From NCBI RefSeq assembly GCF_033095945.1, contig NZ_AP026800.1:1736001-1800000 (forward strand): a stretch of DNA of 64,000 bases, written 5' to 3'. The notes below the pieces were generated by a model. It ran no database searches, had not been told where the DNA came from, and worked only from the letters and a program-made list of their open reading frames with translations. Below, in pieces: positions 17,315 through 26,566 of the stretch. Made by a program: the position numbers and the translations under genes. Positions within the stretch are counted from its first letter, which is position 1, and each line of letters begins with the position of its first letter. This DNA is from Bombiscardovia apis. Its GTDB lineage: Bacteria; Actinomycetota; Actinomycetes; Actinomycetales; Bifidobacteriaceae.

Positions 17315-19994
17315 CAGAGTCTCCATCGATTGACACATCGTCAACCAACTTGTCGGTAGGCCAAGCGGTGAGTTCCAAGTGCTCGCCGCCGGTCTGGTCC
17401 ACTAGAACCGTGTCGCCGTCGTGAACACTGCCAGCTAGGAGCATGCGCGCCAGCTGATCGCCCACTTCGGTTTGTACCAAGCGGCGCAAGGGGCGGGCAC
17501 CGTAGGCCGGATCGTAGCCCATATTGGCCAACCATTCGCGGGCCGAGTCGGTCACGTCGAGCGTGATACGGCGGTCGGTTAGGCGACCAGCCACCTGCTT
17601 GACTTGGATATCAACAATACTGCCCAGCTCCTCGCGGGTGAGCGGCTGGAAGATAATCAAATCATCCAAGCGGTTCAAAAACTCGGGCTTGAAGGAGGCG
17701 TGAACCGTGTCCATAACGGCCTTGCGCTTAGCTTCCTCATCCATCTCGTCGTTCACTAAGAACTGCGAGCCCAAGTTCGAGGTCATAATCAGAATCGTGT
17801 TCTTAAAGTCCACGGTCCTGCCTTGACCGTCGGTCAACCGCCCGTCGTCAAGCACCTGCAAGAGAATGTCAAACACTTCCGGATTGGCCTTCTCAACCTC
17901 GTCAAAGAGCACCACAGAGTAGGGCCTGCGCCGCACAGCCTCGGTGAGCTGACCGCCCTCTTCGTAGCCGACGTAGCCGGGAGCTGCGCCGATGAGCCGC
18001 GAAACCGAAGCCTTCTCCATGTATTCTGACATGTCGATGCGGACCATGGCCTTCTCGTCGTCAAAGAGGAAGTCAGCCAATGCCTTAGCAAGCTCAGTCT
18101 TACCAACGCCGGTGGGCCCTAAGAACATGAAGGAGCCTGTGGGTCTGTCGGGGTCTGAGATGCCTGCACGCGAGCGCCGGACCGCGTCCGAAACCGCGCG
18201 AATGGCTTCCTTCTGCCCAATCACCCGCTGGCCTAAGTAGGCTTCCATGTTGAGGAGCTTCTCGTTTTCACCCTGCATGAGGCGGCCGACGGGAATACCA
18301 GTCCAGTCAGAGACAATTTCTGCCACTGAATCGGCATCCACATGGTCGGGCACCATCGGCTCTTGCGCGGAGCCAACTGCCGGATTTGCACCTTGCGCTG
18401 CCCCGCTCGGCTCAGAACCTTCCGAAGCCTTGTCAGCCTCGTTTTCCGCCTCAGCCAATTGCTTACGAATCGTTGGAATCTCTCCGTAGAGAATGCGCGA
18501 AGCCTTCTCCAAGTCTCCCTCGCGGGTGGCTTTATCAGCTTCAACTCGCTTGGCATCCAACTGGGCACGCAGGTCGCCGACCTTGTTGTGACCGGCCTTC
18601 TCCTGATCCCAGCGGGCCTTGAGTCCGCTCAACTTCTCGCGCGTATCAGCCAGCTCTGCTTGCAACTTGCTCAGTCGGTCCTGCGAGGCGGGATCGTCTG
18701 CCTTCTTGAGCTGCATTTCTTCCATTTCAAGGCGGGTGACCTTGCGCTGCAATTCGTCGATTTCCTCGGGCTGCGAGTCTAGTTCCATACGCAGGTGGGC
18801 CGCTGCTTCGTCGACTAAGTCAATGGCCTTATCTGGCAGCTGCCGACCGGTAATGTAACGGTTGGAGAGGGTGGCCGCAGCCACGAGTGCATCATCGCCG
18901 ATAGTTACCTTATGGTGGGCTTCGTAGCGCTGCTTCAAGCCGCGTAGGATAGCTACAGTATCCTCAACTGAGGGCTCCCCCACAAACACTTGCTGGAAGC
19001 GCCGCTCAAGGGCCGGATCCTTCTCGATATTTTCGCGATACTCATCCAAGGTGGTAGCGCCAATGAGCCGCAGTTCACCGCGAGCCAGCATGGGCTTAAG
19101 CATATTACCCGCGTCCATCGAGCCCTCGGAAGCGCCCGCACCAACTATCGTATGAATCTCATCAATGAAGGTGATAATCTGCCCGTTTGCCGACTTAATC
19201 TCGTTCAAGACTGCCTTCAGGCGCTCCTCGAACTCGCCACGATACTTAGATCCAGCCACCATCGACGACAGGTCTAGCGAAATGAGCTTCTTGCCCTCCA
19301 AGCCAGCGGGCACATCTCCCGCCACAATGCGCTGGGCCAGGCCTTCTACCACGGCCGTTTTACCCACGCCAGGCTCGCCAATCAAGACCGGATTGTTCTT
19401 GGTGCGCCGCGAAAGAATCTGGATAACCCTACGAATTTCGCCGTCGCGCCCTATTACCGGGTCGAGTTTGCCGTCCTTGGCCCGAGCAGTCAAGTCGGTA
19501 GAATACTTCTCCAGAGCCTTATATGTGCCCTCAGCGTCGGGGCTCGTGACTTTCGCCCCTCCGCGCACTTGCGGCGTGGCCTTGCGCAAGGCATCGGCAG
19601 TAGCGCCGGCCTGTTTCAAGATGCTGGCCGCCTGCGAATCCACATCTGCAATGGCAATGAGCAAGTGCTCGGTTGAGACGTATTCATCGCCCATCTGACG
19701 CATTTCCTGCTCGGCCCGCGATAGCACCTGGCTGAGTTGACGGCTGGCCGAGGGTTGCGCTGCGCTCGAACCCGAAGCCGAGGGCAGGGCCACTAAAGCA
19801 TTGCGCACGCCAGCACTTATGGCCTGCGGGTCCGCTCCAGCTGCCTGCAACAAGCCCGGCACCACGCCCGACTGCTGGCGAAGCAACGAGTCCAACAAAT
19901 GCAGGGTATCAACCTGCGGATTGCCTGCCGCCGATGCGGATTGAATAGCGTCTCCCAAAGCCTCTTGAGCCATGGTTGTAAAGTTCTGTTCCAT
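17232..19994 (-). CDS. clpB: ATP-dependent chaperone ClpB
   Basis: The 920-residue disaggregase that works with DnaK. Order of domains: N-terminal Clp repeats (1-150), AAA1 with Walker A GEPGVGKT and arginine-finger region, the long coiled middle domain (about 405-545), and AAA2 with GPTGVGKT and the sensor-2 GARPLRR. The start at 19994 follows GGAGGAAGC, which decides against an upstream codon at 20021. The middle domain contains a low-complexity insertion rich in Ser, Gly and Ala near residue 540. The C-terminus carries an extra acidic, Ser/Gln-rich tail. A HAIR-type HspR operator about 100 bp upstream indicates heat-shock control. The 3' end overlaps the convergent ATPase-like gene. Confidence 0.98.
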   Translation of the reverse strand: MEQNFTTMAQEALGDAIQSASAAGNPQVDTLHLLDSLLRQQSGVVPGLLQAAGADPQAISAGVRNALVALPSASGSSAAQPSASRQLSQVLSRAEQEMRQMGDEYVSTEHLLIAIADVDSQAASILKQAGATADALRKATPQVRGGAKVTSPDAEGTYKALEKYSTDLTARAKDGKLDPVIGRDGEIRRVIQILSRRTKNNPVLIGEPGVGKTAVVEGLAQRIVAGDVPAGLEGKKLISLDLSSMVAGSKYRGEFEERLKAVLNEIKSANGQIITFIDEIHTIVGAGASEGSMDAGNMLKPMLARGELRLIGATTLDEYRENIEKDPALERRFQQVFVGEPSVEDTVAILRGLKQRYEAHHKVTIGDDALVAAATLSNRYITGRQLPDKAIDLVDEAAAHLRMELDSQPEEIDELQRKVTRLEMEEMQLKKADDPASQDRLSKLQAELADTREKLSGLKARWDQEKAGHNKVGDLRAQLDAKRVEADKATREGDLEKASRILYGEIPTIRKQLAEAENEADKASEGSEPSGAAQGANPAVGSAQEPMVPDHVDADSVAEIVSDWTGIPVGRLMQGENEKLLNMEAYLGQRVIGQKEAIRAVSDAVRRSRAGISDPDRPTGSFMFLGPTGVGKTELAKALADFLFDDEKAMVRIDMSEYMEKASVSRLIGAAPGYVGYEEGGQLTEAVRRRPYSVVLFDEVEKANPEVFDILLQVLDDGRLTDGQGRTVDFKNTILIMTSNLGSQFLVNDEMDEEAKRKAVMDTVHASFKPEFLNRLDDLIIFQPLTREELGSIVDIQVKQVAGRLTDRRITLDVTDSAREWLANMGYDPAYGARPLRRLVQTEVGDQLARMLLAGSVHDGDTVLVDQTGGEHLELTAWPTDKLVDDVSIDGDSASESGQVGQGDQGSQPFGLQNPSGSQD

Positions 19995-20093
19995 GCTTCC
20001 TCCACTCTCTGAGCCCCGCATTCCTTGTAAACACAGGGCTTTCTTGTCTTGTCTATAAGGCTCAACCTGGCAGCAAGGAGCATTATTCCCAAA

Positions 20094-20114
20094 CTTGAGT
20101 CTTTTTGGCTCAAG
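20094..20114. promoter_or_regulatory. HAIR-type HspR operator upstream of clpB
   Basis: CTTGAGT, then 7 bases, then GCTCAAG matches the HspR-associated inverted repeat (CTTGAGT-N7-ACTCAAG) except at one base. It lies 100 bp upstream of the clpB start, as expected for actinobacterial heat-shock promoters repressed by HspR. Confidence 0.88.
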
Positions 20115-20126
20115 TTTTGAGTAGGC

Positions 20127-20165
20127 ATAAAAAAGGCAGAGAACGCGCTGTGCATTCCCTGCCTT
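20127..20165 (-). terminator. Terminator of the FAH-family gene
   Basis: On the minus strand an 11-bp stem with one mismatch (AAGGCAGGGAA with the partner at 20133-20143) is followed by TTTTTTATG. It ends 30 bp past the stop of the FAH-family gene and is adjacent to the clpB control region. Confidence 0.8.
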
Positions 20166-20196
20166 AAGCCCCTAATCTGGACCGCCTGTGCGCCCC

Positions 20197-21012
20197 TTAC
20201 TCAGCCACAATCACATTGCGCAAGTCACCGATGCCGTCGATGTGAACAATGGCTTCATCACGCGGGTGCATCTGGCCGGACTTGTGCGGCGAACCAGTCA
20301 TGATAGCGTCGCCCGGCAGCAGGGTTGCAAAGCTGGAGATGAAGGCAATCTGGCGTGGAATGTCGTTAATCAGATTGGCAGTCGTGCCGCCAGCGTCCTC
20401 AATCTCTTGGCCGTTGAGCTTAAAGGAAATGCGAGCATCAGAATAGTTGAGATCAGTCTCAATCCACGGGCCAAGCGGGCAGGAAGTGTCGAAGCCCTTA
20501 GCCCTAGTCCACATGGGATCGTCGTGCTGGAAATCGCGCATAGATACGTCGTTGCCGCAGGTAAAGCCCAAGACATAGTCCATGGCGTTTTCTGCACTCA
20601 CATTCTTCGCCACGCGACCCATGATAACCACGAGCTCCGGCTCGTATTCCAAGTCGTGGCTAGCAGAGGGATAAACAATCGGATCGTCGGGGCCAATCAC
20701 GGCAGTCGACGGCTTCATAAAGACGTTCATCTCGCTCAGCGGCTGCTGGGGGATGTCGGGATGCTGGTTAGCAAACTCCACCGTGTGATCGCGATAATTG
20801 AAAGCCAAACCATAGATTTTAGAGGGAAGGACCGGGGCTAGGAGGCGCACACCTTCGGCATCAAGGGCGTAGCGTTGGCCAGTGGGCTGCACCTGCTGAC
20901 CGCCCAGCGGGTAGCCGTCCAACTCCACGAGAAAGTCTTTACCGCTCGCTTCATCCTTCTGCACGAAGGCATAGTGAGGGGTATTGTTGAGTGAAAATCG
21001 TGCTATTCTCAT
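20197..21012 (-). CDS. Fumarylacetoacetate hydrolase (FAH) family protein
   Basis: A 271-residue enzyme of the FAH superfamily, which acts on 2-oxo acids and acylpyruvates with a divalent metal. The core begins at SKIYGLAFNYRDHTVEFANQ (about residue 64). The metal ligands are in DLEYEPELVVIMGRVAKNVS (Glu-x-Glu) and the partner Asp in CGNDVSMRDFQ. FDTSCPLGPWIE and LLPGDAIMTGSPHKSGQM are the typical closing motifs. The N-terminal 60 residues form the small family-specific domain. It is a single gene with its own terminator; the next upstream gene is YggS, 61 bp away. The substrate cannot be read from sequence alone. Confidence 0.9.
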   Translation of the reverse strand: MRIARFSLNNTPHYAFVQKDEASGKDFLVELDGYPLGGQQVQPTGQRYALDAEGVRLLAPVLPSKIYGLAFNYRDHTVEFANQHPDIPQQPLSEMNVFMKPSTAVIGPDDPIVYPSASHDLEYEPELVVIMGRVAKNVSAENAMDYVLGFTCGNDVSMRDFQHDDPMWTRAKGFDTSCPLGPWIETDLNYSDARISFKLNGQEIEDAGGTTANLINDIPRQIAFISSFATLLPGDAIMTGSPHKSGQMHPRDEAIVHIDGIGDLRNVIVAE

Positions 21013-21073
21013 GACTCCAGTCTAGTCCTATTTGCGCCCACGCAGAACCATGCGGAACCATAATTTTGGGAGC

Positions 21074-21898
21074 CTACATAAAAGCACGCTCACCGAAGAT
21101 GGCAGTGCCCACCCGCACTATTGTTGAGCCCTCAGCCACGGCATAGGCCAAGTCCTGCGACATGCCCATCGAGAGCTCATGGCAGTTGGCAGTGCCGGAC
21201 TGCCGCGAGGATTGAATCTCATCTCGCAGCTCGCGCAAGTGAGAGAAACCAGCGCGAATGACCCGCTCTTCGTTAACATGAGCGCCCACAGTCATGAGAC
21301 CGCGCAAGCTCAGCCCCTCAAGTTCCCCTATTTGATAGGCCACATCCGCTGCCTGCTCAGGCGCACAACCCGACTTGGCCTCCTCGCCCGACTCGTTGAC
21401 CTCAAGAAGAACTCCAGTCGTTTTCCCCTGAGCGAGAGCACGACGGGCTATTTTCTGCGCTAATTCGAGACTGTCAACTGATTCGATGGTGTCCGTATAC
21501 GGGATTACTTTGCCGATTTTGTTGGACTGAAGCTGCCCAATCAGGTGAAAACCTACGCACGAGAGGGATCCCGGAACTGGCTTATCGTCTACCCAATCAC
21601 CAATAATTAAGTTGCGCTGGGCACACTGCCGGGCCAAACCCTCAAACTTCGCCACTACTTCCTGGGGCCGGTTCTCCCCTATCAGACGCACGCCCGCATC
21701 CAGGGCCGCCGCAATCTCGCCCACATCACGAGTTTTTGTGGCCGCCAGCAAGCGCACCGAACCTTCGGAACGCCCAGCCGCCGCCTCAGCCTGCGCAAGC
21801 TGGTCCTGAACCCTGCGGACCCCATCAGTAATCTCCTGAGCCCGCTCGCTTGAGATATGCTCATTGGCCAGATTCTTGTGCTCCATATACGCAACCAT
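21074..21898 (-). CDS. YggS-family pyridoxal-phosphate homeostasis protein
   Basis: A protein of about 274 residues with the PLP-dependent alanine-racemase-like barrel. The PLP lysine is in LLAATKTRDVGEIAAALD. Other signatures are RLIGENRPQEVVAKF, FHLIGQLQSNKIGKVIP, LLEVNESGEEAKSGC and the phosphate-binding end CHELSMGMSQDLAYAVAEGS followed by TIVRVGTAIFGER. It balances free PLP and shows no racemase activity in characterised members. Start choice is weak: ATG at 21898 and 21886 and TTG at 21925 are in frame and none has a clear ribosome site. It follows gluQ by under 40 bp and may share its transcript. Confidence 0.92.
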   Translation of the reverse strand: MVAYMEHKNLANEHISSERAQEITDGVRRVQDQLAQAEAAAGRSEGSVRLLAATKTRDVGEIAAALDAGVRLIGENRPQEVVAKFEGLARQCAQRNLIIGDWVDDKPVPGSLSCVGFHLIGQLQSNKIGKVIPYTDTIESVDSLELAQKIARRALAQGKTTGVLLEVNESGEEAKSGCAPEQAADVAYQIGELEGLSLRGLMTVGAHVNEERVIRAGFSHLRELRDEIQSSRQSGTANCHELSMGMSQDLAYAVAEGSTIVRVGTAIFGERAFM

Positions 21899-21931
21899 AG
21901 GCACCAGCTTAAGCGCGGCCCTCAACCTCGC

Positions 21932-23023
21932 TTAGAGCGACCACCACCCATCTGCAGTCAGCACCTTGTCCTCGCGGTTCTTGGCGAGCGATTCCCAGCT
22001 AAAAGCCTCCAGCAGGGTTTCCAGATCAACCTGCTCTGGCCCATTTTGGAGCCCCAAGAACCAAGCGCACAAGCCCAAAATCTGCTCTGGAGCCACGCCC
22101 GCCTGCCGCAAATTGCCCAAATCTAGCGAACCGTAGCGCTTGGAAAGTCGGCGGCCATCAGCAGCATCAACCAAAGGTAAATGGGCCCACTCAACCGGTT
22201 CGGAAGCGCCCAAATGCTCGCGAATCCACAGCTGAATGGCGGTAGAGCGCAGCAAATCACGCCCACGCACCACCTGAGTGATGCCCATATCAAAGTCGTC
22301 GACGGCCACCGCCAGCTGGTAAGCCATAATGCCGTCGGAGCGCAAGACCACCACATCGCCCACTTGCCTCGGCAAATCGTAACTTTGCGGCCCAAATATT
22401 TGATCGATAAAAGCACAAACAGAGCCCGGCTGCCCTCCGCTGGGCACCGCGATACGCCAAGCGTGACGAGCGCCCGCCTCTACTTGATCGAAAGCCTGAG
22501 CCTGTGGAAGATGCCTGCACGTGCCCGGATATACAAGGAAACCATCGCCCTCGTTGGGAGCCGAAGCCGCGCGAATGTCAGCCCGCGAGCAGAAGCAGGG
22601 ATAGATAAGTGCCTGCTGAGCCCCGGAATCACCCCCGCTAGCTGCGGGCAAATACTGCTCTCTAAGCCCGGCGAAAGCTTGCCGGTAAAGGTCTTGACGC
22701 TCGGATTGATAAACAACCGGCCCGTCCCAGTCCAAGCCCAACCAAGCTAAATCGTCTTGAATCCACCGGTCAGCATCAGCCACCACGCGAGGCGTATCAA
22801 TATCCTCAATCCGCAGCCGCACCTGCCCGCCAGCAGAGCGAGCCCCCAACCAAGCCGCCAGCGCTGCATAAGCATTCCCCAAATGCATCCGCCCCGTAGG
22901 AGAAGGCGCCATCCTCCCCACTACTTGCTCACGCTCGCCTGTATTCAATTCCGCTTCTTCCTTGCCTGCCACGCTTGCCGCCACACACGAGCCGGCGTGC
23001 AATCCAACTGATTTGCTCTTCAA
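21932..23023 (-). CDS. gluQ: Glutamyl-queuosine tRNA(Asp) synthetase
   Basis: A 363-residue (maximum) truncated GluRS paralogue. It keeps the Rossmann core: HIGH-like APSPTGRMHLGNAYAALAAW, LRIEDIDTPRVV and the KMSKS-like DGRRLSKRYGSLDL. It carries a zinc motif, YPCFCSRADI with YPGTCRHLP. It lacks the anticodon-binding C-terminal domain, as expected for the enzyme that glutamylates queuosine in tRNA-Asp. GluQ length is usually 300-330. The TTG at 23023 may be too early; a TTG about 30 codons downstream follows AAGGAAG and is a good alternative. It is divergent from the aldo/keto reductase and upstream of yggS. Confidence 0.9.
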   Translation of the reverse strand: MKSKSVGLHAGSCVAASVAGKEEAELNTGEREQVVGRMAPSPTGRMHLGNAYAALAAWLGARSAGGQVRLRIEDIDTPRVVADADRWIQDDLAWLGLDWDGPVVYQSERQDLYRQAFAGLREQYLPAASGGDSGAQQALIYPCFCSRADIRAASAPNEGDGFLVYPGTCRHLPQAQAFDQVEAGARHAWRIAVPSGGQPGSVCAFIDQIFGPQSYDLPRQVGDVVVLRSDGIMAYQLAVAVDDFDMGITQVVRGRDLLRSTAIQLWIREHLGASEPVEWAHLPLVDAADGRRLSKRYGSLDLGNLRQAGVAPEQILGLCAWFLGLQNGPEQVDLETLLEAFSWESLAKNREDKVLTADGWWSL

Positions 23024-23111
23024 GTTGCTTGAAGTATTAGTCTCAGTCTTACCGTATTAGTTTGGGCACGTCAACAGTTTGCTGGGGGCGGCAAGGGTGT
23101 GAGGGGTTGCT

Positions 23112-24101
23112 GTGAAATATACCAAGTTGGGAGCGTCGGAGCTCACTGTTTCTCGGGCCTGCATGGGGTGCATGGGCTTTGGAGATTCACAAGCCGGGCA
23201 GCATCATTGGACCTTGGGCGAAGAGGACTCGCGCGCCATTATCAAGCAGGGATTAGAGGCCGGCATCAACTTCTTTGACACTGCAATCGCCTACCAGGGC
23301 GGCTCCAGCGAGCGCTACTTGGGCAGAGCACTCAAAGACTTTGCCCGGCGAGAAGACGTGGTAGTGGCCACCAAATTCCTGCCGCGCACCGACGAGGACA
23401 TTGCCGCCGGCGTCTCGGGCAGCGAGCACATTCGCCGCTCCCTCGATCTCAGCTTAAGTAATCTAGGCATGGATTATGTGGACTTATACATCTATCACAT
23501 GTGGGATTATCGCACGCCCATGGAAGAGATCTTAGCCGGACTCGACAGCGTAGTGCGCGCGGGAAAAGCCCGCTATATTGGCATTTCTAACTGCTACGCC
23601 TGGCAGCTGGCCAAGATGAACGCGCTGGCCGGAGCCGAAGGATTCCCCCGTTTCGTATCTATCCAAGGGCATTACAATCTGATTTTCCGCGAGGAAGAGC
23701 GCGAGATGGTGCCCCTGTGCAAGCAAGACAACATTGCCCTGACCCCTTACAGCGCTCTGGCGGCCGGTCGATTGTCTCGTAAGAGCGGCGAATCGTCCAA
23801 GCGCCTGCAAGAAGACGCTTACGCCCGCTCTAAATATGACCGCACCCAGGACCAAGACCGGGTCATCATCGAGCGCGTTGAGCAGCTGGCCCAGCGCTTG
23901 GGTGTGAGCATGACTCAGGTGTCGCTGGCTTGGCTCATGAGCAAGGTGAGCTCGCCAGTAGTGGGCATGACCAAGCCCACGCACGTGCAGGGTGCCGTTG
24001 ATGCCACCGAACTGGTCTTGAGCCCTGAGGATTGCGCTTGGCTGGAAGAGCCTTACCTGCCCCATGCGCTCGTGGGAGTCATGGCCGAAAACCACGCATA
24101 A
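23112..24101 (+). CDS. Aldo/keto reductase (YajO-like)
   Basis: A 329-residue NADPH-dependent oxidoreductase with a GTG start preceded by GAGGGG. The catalytic tetrad is visible as Asp and Tyr in NFFDTAIAYQGGSSER (about residues 54-69), Lys in VVVATKF and His in IYHMWDYRTP. The cofactor end has VSSPVVGMTKPTHVQGAV. The pattern ACMGCMGFGDSQAG followed by TLGEEDSRAIIKQGLEAGIN closely resembles E. coli YajO, an aldo/keto reductase linked to thiamine precursor metabolism. Physiological substrate is unknown. It stands alone, divergent from gluQ and convergent with an amidohydrolase gene. Confidence 0.92.
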   Translation: MKYTKLGASELTVSRACMGCMGFGDSQAGQHHWTLGEEDSRAIIKQGLEAGINFFDTAIAYQGGSSERYLGRALKDFARREDVVVATKFLPRTDEDIAAGVSGSEHIRRSLDLSLSNLGMDYVDLYIYHMWDYRTPMEEILAGLDSVVRAGKARYIGISNCYAWQLAKMNALAGAEGFPRFVSIQGHYNLIFREEEREMVPLCKQDNIALTPYSALAAGRLSRKSGESSKRLQEDAYARSKYDRTQDQDRVIIERVEQLAQRLGVSMTQVSLAWLMSKVSSPVVGMTKPTHVQGAVDATELVLSPEDCAWLEEPYLPHALVGVMAENHA

Positions 24102-24140
24102 GCTGGCGCAAACTTGCTACAAGCGCTCACATATAATTCA

Positions 24141-24170
24141 GGCCTGCGAGAGGCATATTTCTTGCAGGCC
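24141..24170. terminator. Hairpin between convergent genes
   Basis: GGCCTGC at 24141-24147 and GCAGGCC at 24164-24170 form a 7-bp stem with a 16-base loop in the gap between the aldo/keto reductase and the amidohydrolase. No T run follows on either side. It may be a shared weak terminator. Confidence 0.35.
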
Positions 24171-24201
24171 GGAACTATATCAACAACGTTGAGAGCAAGG
24201 C

Positions 24202-25539
24202 TTAGAAAGTCTCAACCAAACGGTCAACTTCTGCAATATGCTTGACCTTAGGACGCCAGACTGGCCAACCGCGAGCGATAACCAGATTCGGATGTTCAAG
24301 AACGCGCAGGTCTTGGGCCGGATCGCCGTCAAGCACAATCAAATCTGCATCTTTACCAATGGCGATGGAACCGGTAACGTCGTCGACACCCAGATTCTTC
24401 GCGTTCACCTGAGTGGCAGCATGGAAGGCCTCGGCAGGCGTAAAGCCAGCGTAACGCACCATCAAATCTAACTCGCGCCAAGTGTTGTATTGCGTCACCA
24501 GCGTCATACCCGTATCGGTGCCCACGCCCTCGCTAATCCCGTATTTGTGGCCATCGCGAGCGCCCTGCACCATGCCGGAAGTCACTTGCTCAGAGTTAGC
24601 GCGAATAATGTCGCTAATGCCCAACTCCTCTTGGCTCACCTTAACCAACGGCAGGCAGGCCGAAAGCGTGGAGTTCAGCCCCGAGAAGCCGCGCAGGGCG
24701 CGAGGATTGTGGCGATAAAGTTCCACCAGTTCCTCATCCATAGGGCTTCCGTGCTCAATCGTGTCTACGCCAGCCTTGAGAGCCGCACGCACGCCAGCAG
24801 CGCTCTGGGCATGCGCAGCCACGATAACGCCAGCCTCGTGCGCTTCTTCGCAGATGGCCGCCATCGATTCCTCGTCCATCTGAGGAGTGCCTGCCACGCC
24901 CACTTCTTTCGCGTCAGTCACGCCGCCAGTAGCCGCTATCTTGATAGCATTCACGCCATGTTCCAAGTTAATGCGCGCGTTGAGCCGAGCCTGCTCGGGA
25001 GTAGAGGAAGACAAGGCGATATAAGGGTCGCCGTGACCCCCGGGAATCGCCAGCATAGGTCCAGAAGCTAAGATGCGAGGCCCCAACACATCGTCGGAAT
25101 CAACCTTGTCTCGCAGGGCCACCATTTCGTAGCCAGCGTCTCCCAAGGAACGAATCGTAGTAACGCCCGAGTTCAGCAAAGCCTTCACGTTTGAGCGCAC
25201 CTTGGCAGCCAAATAAGCCTTGCCCAGCGGGCTATGAATCAGTGCCAGCGCAGCCTTTTCTTGCCGCGGGCTAGCGTCCTTGCCCTGAATGAGCTTACCC
25301 TCAGCAAAGAGATGGGTGTGGGCATTGATCAGACCCGGTGCCACAACTTTACCGCTGGCATCAATATGATGGTAGCCCGCCGGCACAAAGGCCTTGGCAG
25401 AAGGTGAAATCTGCTCAATGCGCCCATCGGAGCCAACCACAATCGTGGTGTCATGCAAAATCTTACCGTCGGCATTGCCAGTGGCCACACTCGCATGCTC
25501 CAGCGCAAACGGCTCGCGTTCTTTTCTTCCTATTGCCAT
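24202..25539 (-). CDS. Amidohydrolase-superfamily metal-dependent hydrolase
   Basis: A 445-residue cyclic-amidohydrolase-type enzyme. The first metal motif is VVAPGLINAHTHLF near residue 70. A catalytic Lys segment is INLEHGVNAIKIAATGGVTD. Metal His residues are seen in EAGVIVAAHAQSAAG and DTIEHGSPMD; the closing Asp is in GISEGVGTDTGMT. The C-terminal strand set GKDADLIVLDGDPAQDL is typical. It resembles imidazolonepropionase- or Xaa-Pro-dipeptidase-like members of the family. The ATG at 25539 is preferred over a TTG three codons upstream. It is downstream of a GntR regulator and the ascorbate-family PTS, so it could act on an imported compound, which is inference. Confidence 0.88.
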   Translation of the reverse strand: MAIGRKEREPFALEHASVATGNADGKILHDTTIVVGSDGRIEQISPSAKAFVPAGYHHIDASGKVVAPGLINAHTHLFAEGKLIQGKDASPRQEKAALALIHSPLGKAYLAAKVRSNVKALLNSGVTTIRSLGDAGYEMVALRDKVDSDDVLGPRILASGPMLAIPGGHGDPYIALSSSTPEQARLNARINLEHGVNAIKIAATGGVTDAKEVGVAGTPQMDEESMAAICEEAHEAGVIVAAHAQSAAGVRAALKAGVDTIEHGSPMDEELVELYRHNPRALRGFSGLNSTLSACLPLVKVSQEELGISDIIRANSEQVTSGMVQGARDGHKYGISEGVGTDTGMTLVTQYNTWRELDLMVRYAGFTPAEAFHAATQVNAKNLGVDDVTGSIAIGKDADLIVLDGDPAQDLRVLEHPNLVIARGWPVWRPKVKHIAEVDRLVETF

Positions 25540-25665
25540 AATGCCCAACTTTCTCTAGGGCTACGGCGGCCAGACCAGCCGCAGCGGCACATTGCCTTAA
25601 CATCTATCGTAGTGCCCCGCAAGACAGAACGCCAAGATATGACCAAATCTTGGACCCCACTAGCG

Positions 25666-26412
25666 CTACTGGGCTGTTTCCTCAACGCGCACGGTGGGAT
25701 TGTTAATAACGAACTTAATCTCGCTATGGTTTGGTGGATGAAGAGCCTCTCCGTAGCAAATTACACGATTATCGGAATCATAAACAGTTGAATCCATAGC
25801 GAGGACAGGCGTGCCAGCCTCCACCTCAAAGTAGCGGGAGACTTTCCCCTCTACAGTCTCCACCCGAACTACCACTTCGTCTCGCTCCAGACGCACACCG
25901 TATTCTTTTTGTAAAAACTCATAGAGCGAACCATCGGAAAAATCTTGCTGCAAGACCTCGGGGAAGCGTTCCAGGCTTAAGAACGTCACCACATGCTGTT
26001 GCAGGTGCTCGTTCACATAGCGCAGGCGCTCTAAGCGGACAATACCAAAACTAGGGTCAATGCCCAACATGCGCGCAATAAGGGGATCGTGGACCACTTC
26101 GCTCGCCACCACCCGGGTGCGCACCTGCCGACCTTGGTCTACTTGCTGGCGGTAAAAGCCCTTAATCTGGCTATTGATAACCTCGCGGGCAGCGGCAGTA
26201 TTTTCAGCCTTAAAAGTGCCTTTACCTTGCGAGCGCACCACTTGGCCCTCTCGAATAATGTCGTCAATCGCCCGCCGTAGCGTAATACGGCTCACCTTAT
26301 ATTCTTCGCATAGCTCAGCTTCGGAGGGCAACTGTTCCCCTACAGCCATGCCCCGCAACCGGCTTCGTAAACGGTTGCCTACCGTCACATACTTGGGTAT
26401 GCCACCTACCAT
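25666..26412 (-). CDS. GntR/HutC-family transcriptional regulator
   Basis: A 248-residue repressor. The winged helix-turn-helix lies at residues 5-70: KYVTVGNRLRSRLRGMAVGE, LPSEAELCEEYKVSRITLRR and GQVVRSQGKGTF. The effector-binding UTRA domain follows, with RLERLRYVNEHLQQHVVTFL, LYEFLQKEYGVRLER and VLAMDSTVYDSDNRVICYGE. The ATG follows AAGGATGACGG. It sits between a ulaCBA-like PTS operon upstream and an amidohydrolase downstream, on the same strand. The natural guess is that it controls the PTS operon in response to a sugar phosphate, as HutC-type regulators do. No experimental link is visible. Confidence 0.93.
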   Translation of the reverse strand: MVGGIPKYVTVGNRLRSRLRGMAVGEQLPSEAELCEEYKVSRITLRRAIDDIIREGQVVRSQGKGTFKAENTAAAREVINSQIKGFYRQQVDQGRQVRTRVVASEVVHDPLIARMLGIDPSFGIVRLERLRYVNEHLQQHVVTFLSLERFPEVLQQDFSDGSLYEFLQKEYGVRLERDEVVVRVETVEGKVSRYFEVEAGTPVLAMDSTVYDSDNRVICYGEALHPPNHSEIKFVINNPTVRVEETAQ

Positions 26413-26491
26413 ACCGTCATCCTTCCCATCGCTGCTTTCCTACCGACACTACCTGCTATACACCAATTGTGCCGATTGTGCCTTATGGAAG

Positions 26492-26528
26492 AGGGACCGG
26501 CCAGACTGCGCGAGTCCAGCCGATCCCT
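26492..26528. terminator. Long hairpin between ulaA-like and gntR genes
   Basis: AGGGACCGGC at 26492 pairs with GCCGATCCCT at 26519-26528 (one G-U), and the loop itself folds as GACT-GCGCG-AGTC. It lies past the EIIC stop on the minus strand. No T run follows, so termination or partial read-through into gntR are both possible. Confidence 0.45.
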
Positions 26529-26566
26529 GCAACATTTCAGTAGAGCACAGCACTACCGTCAATAAC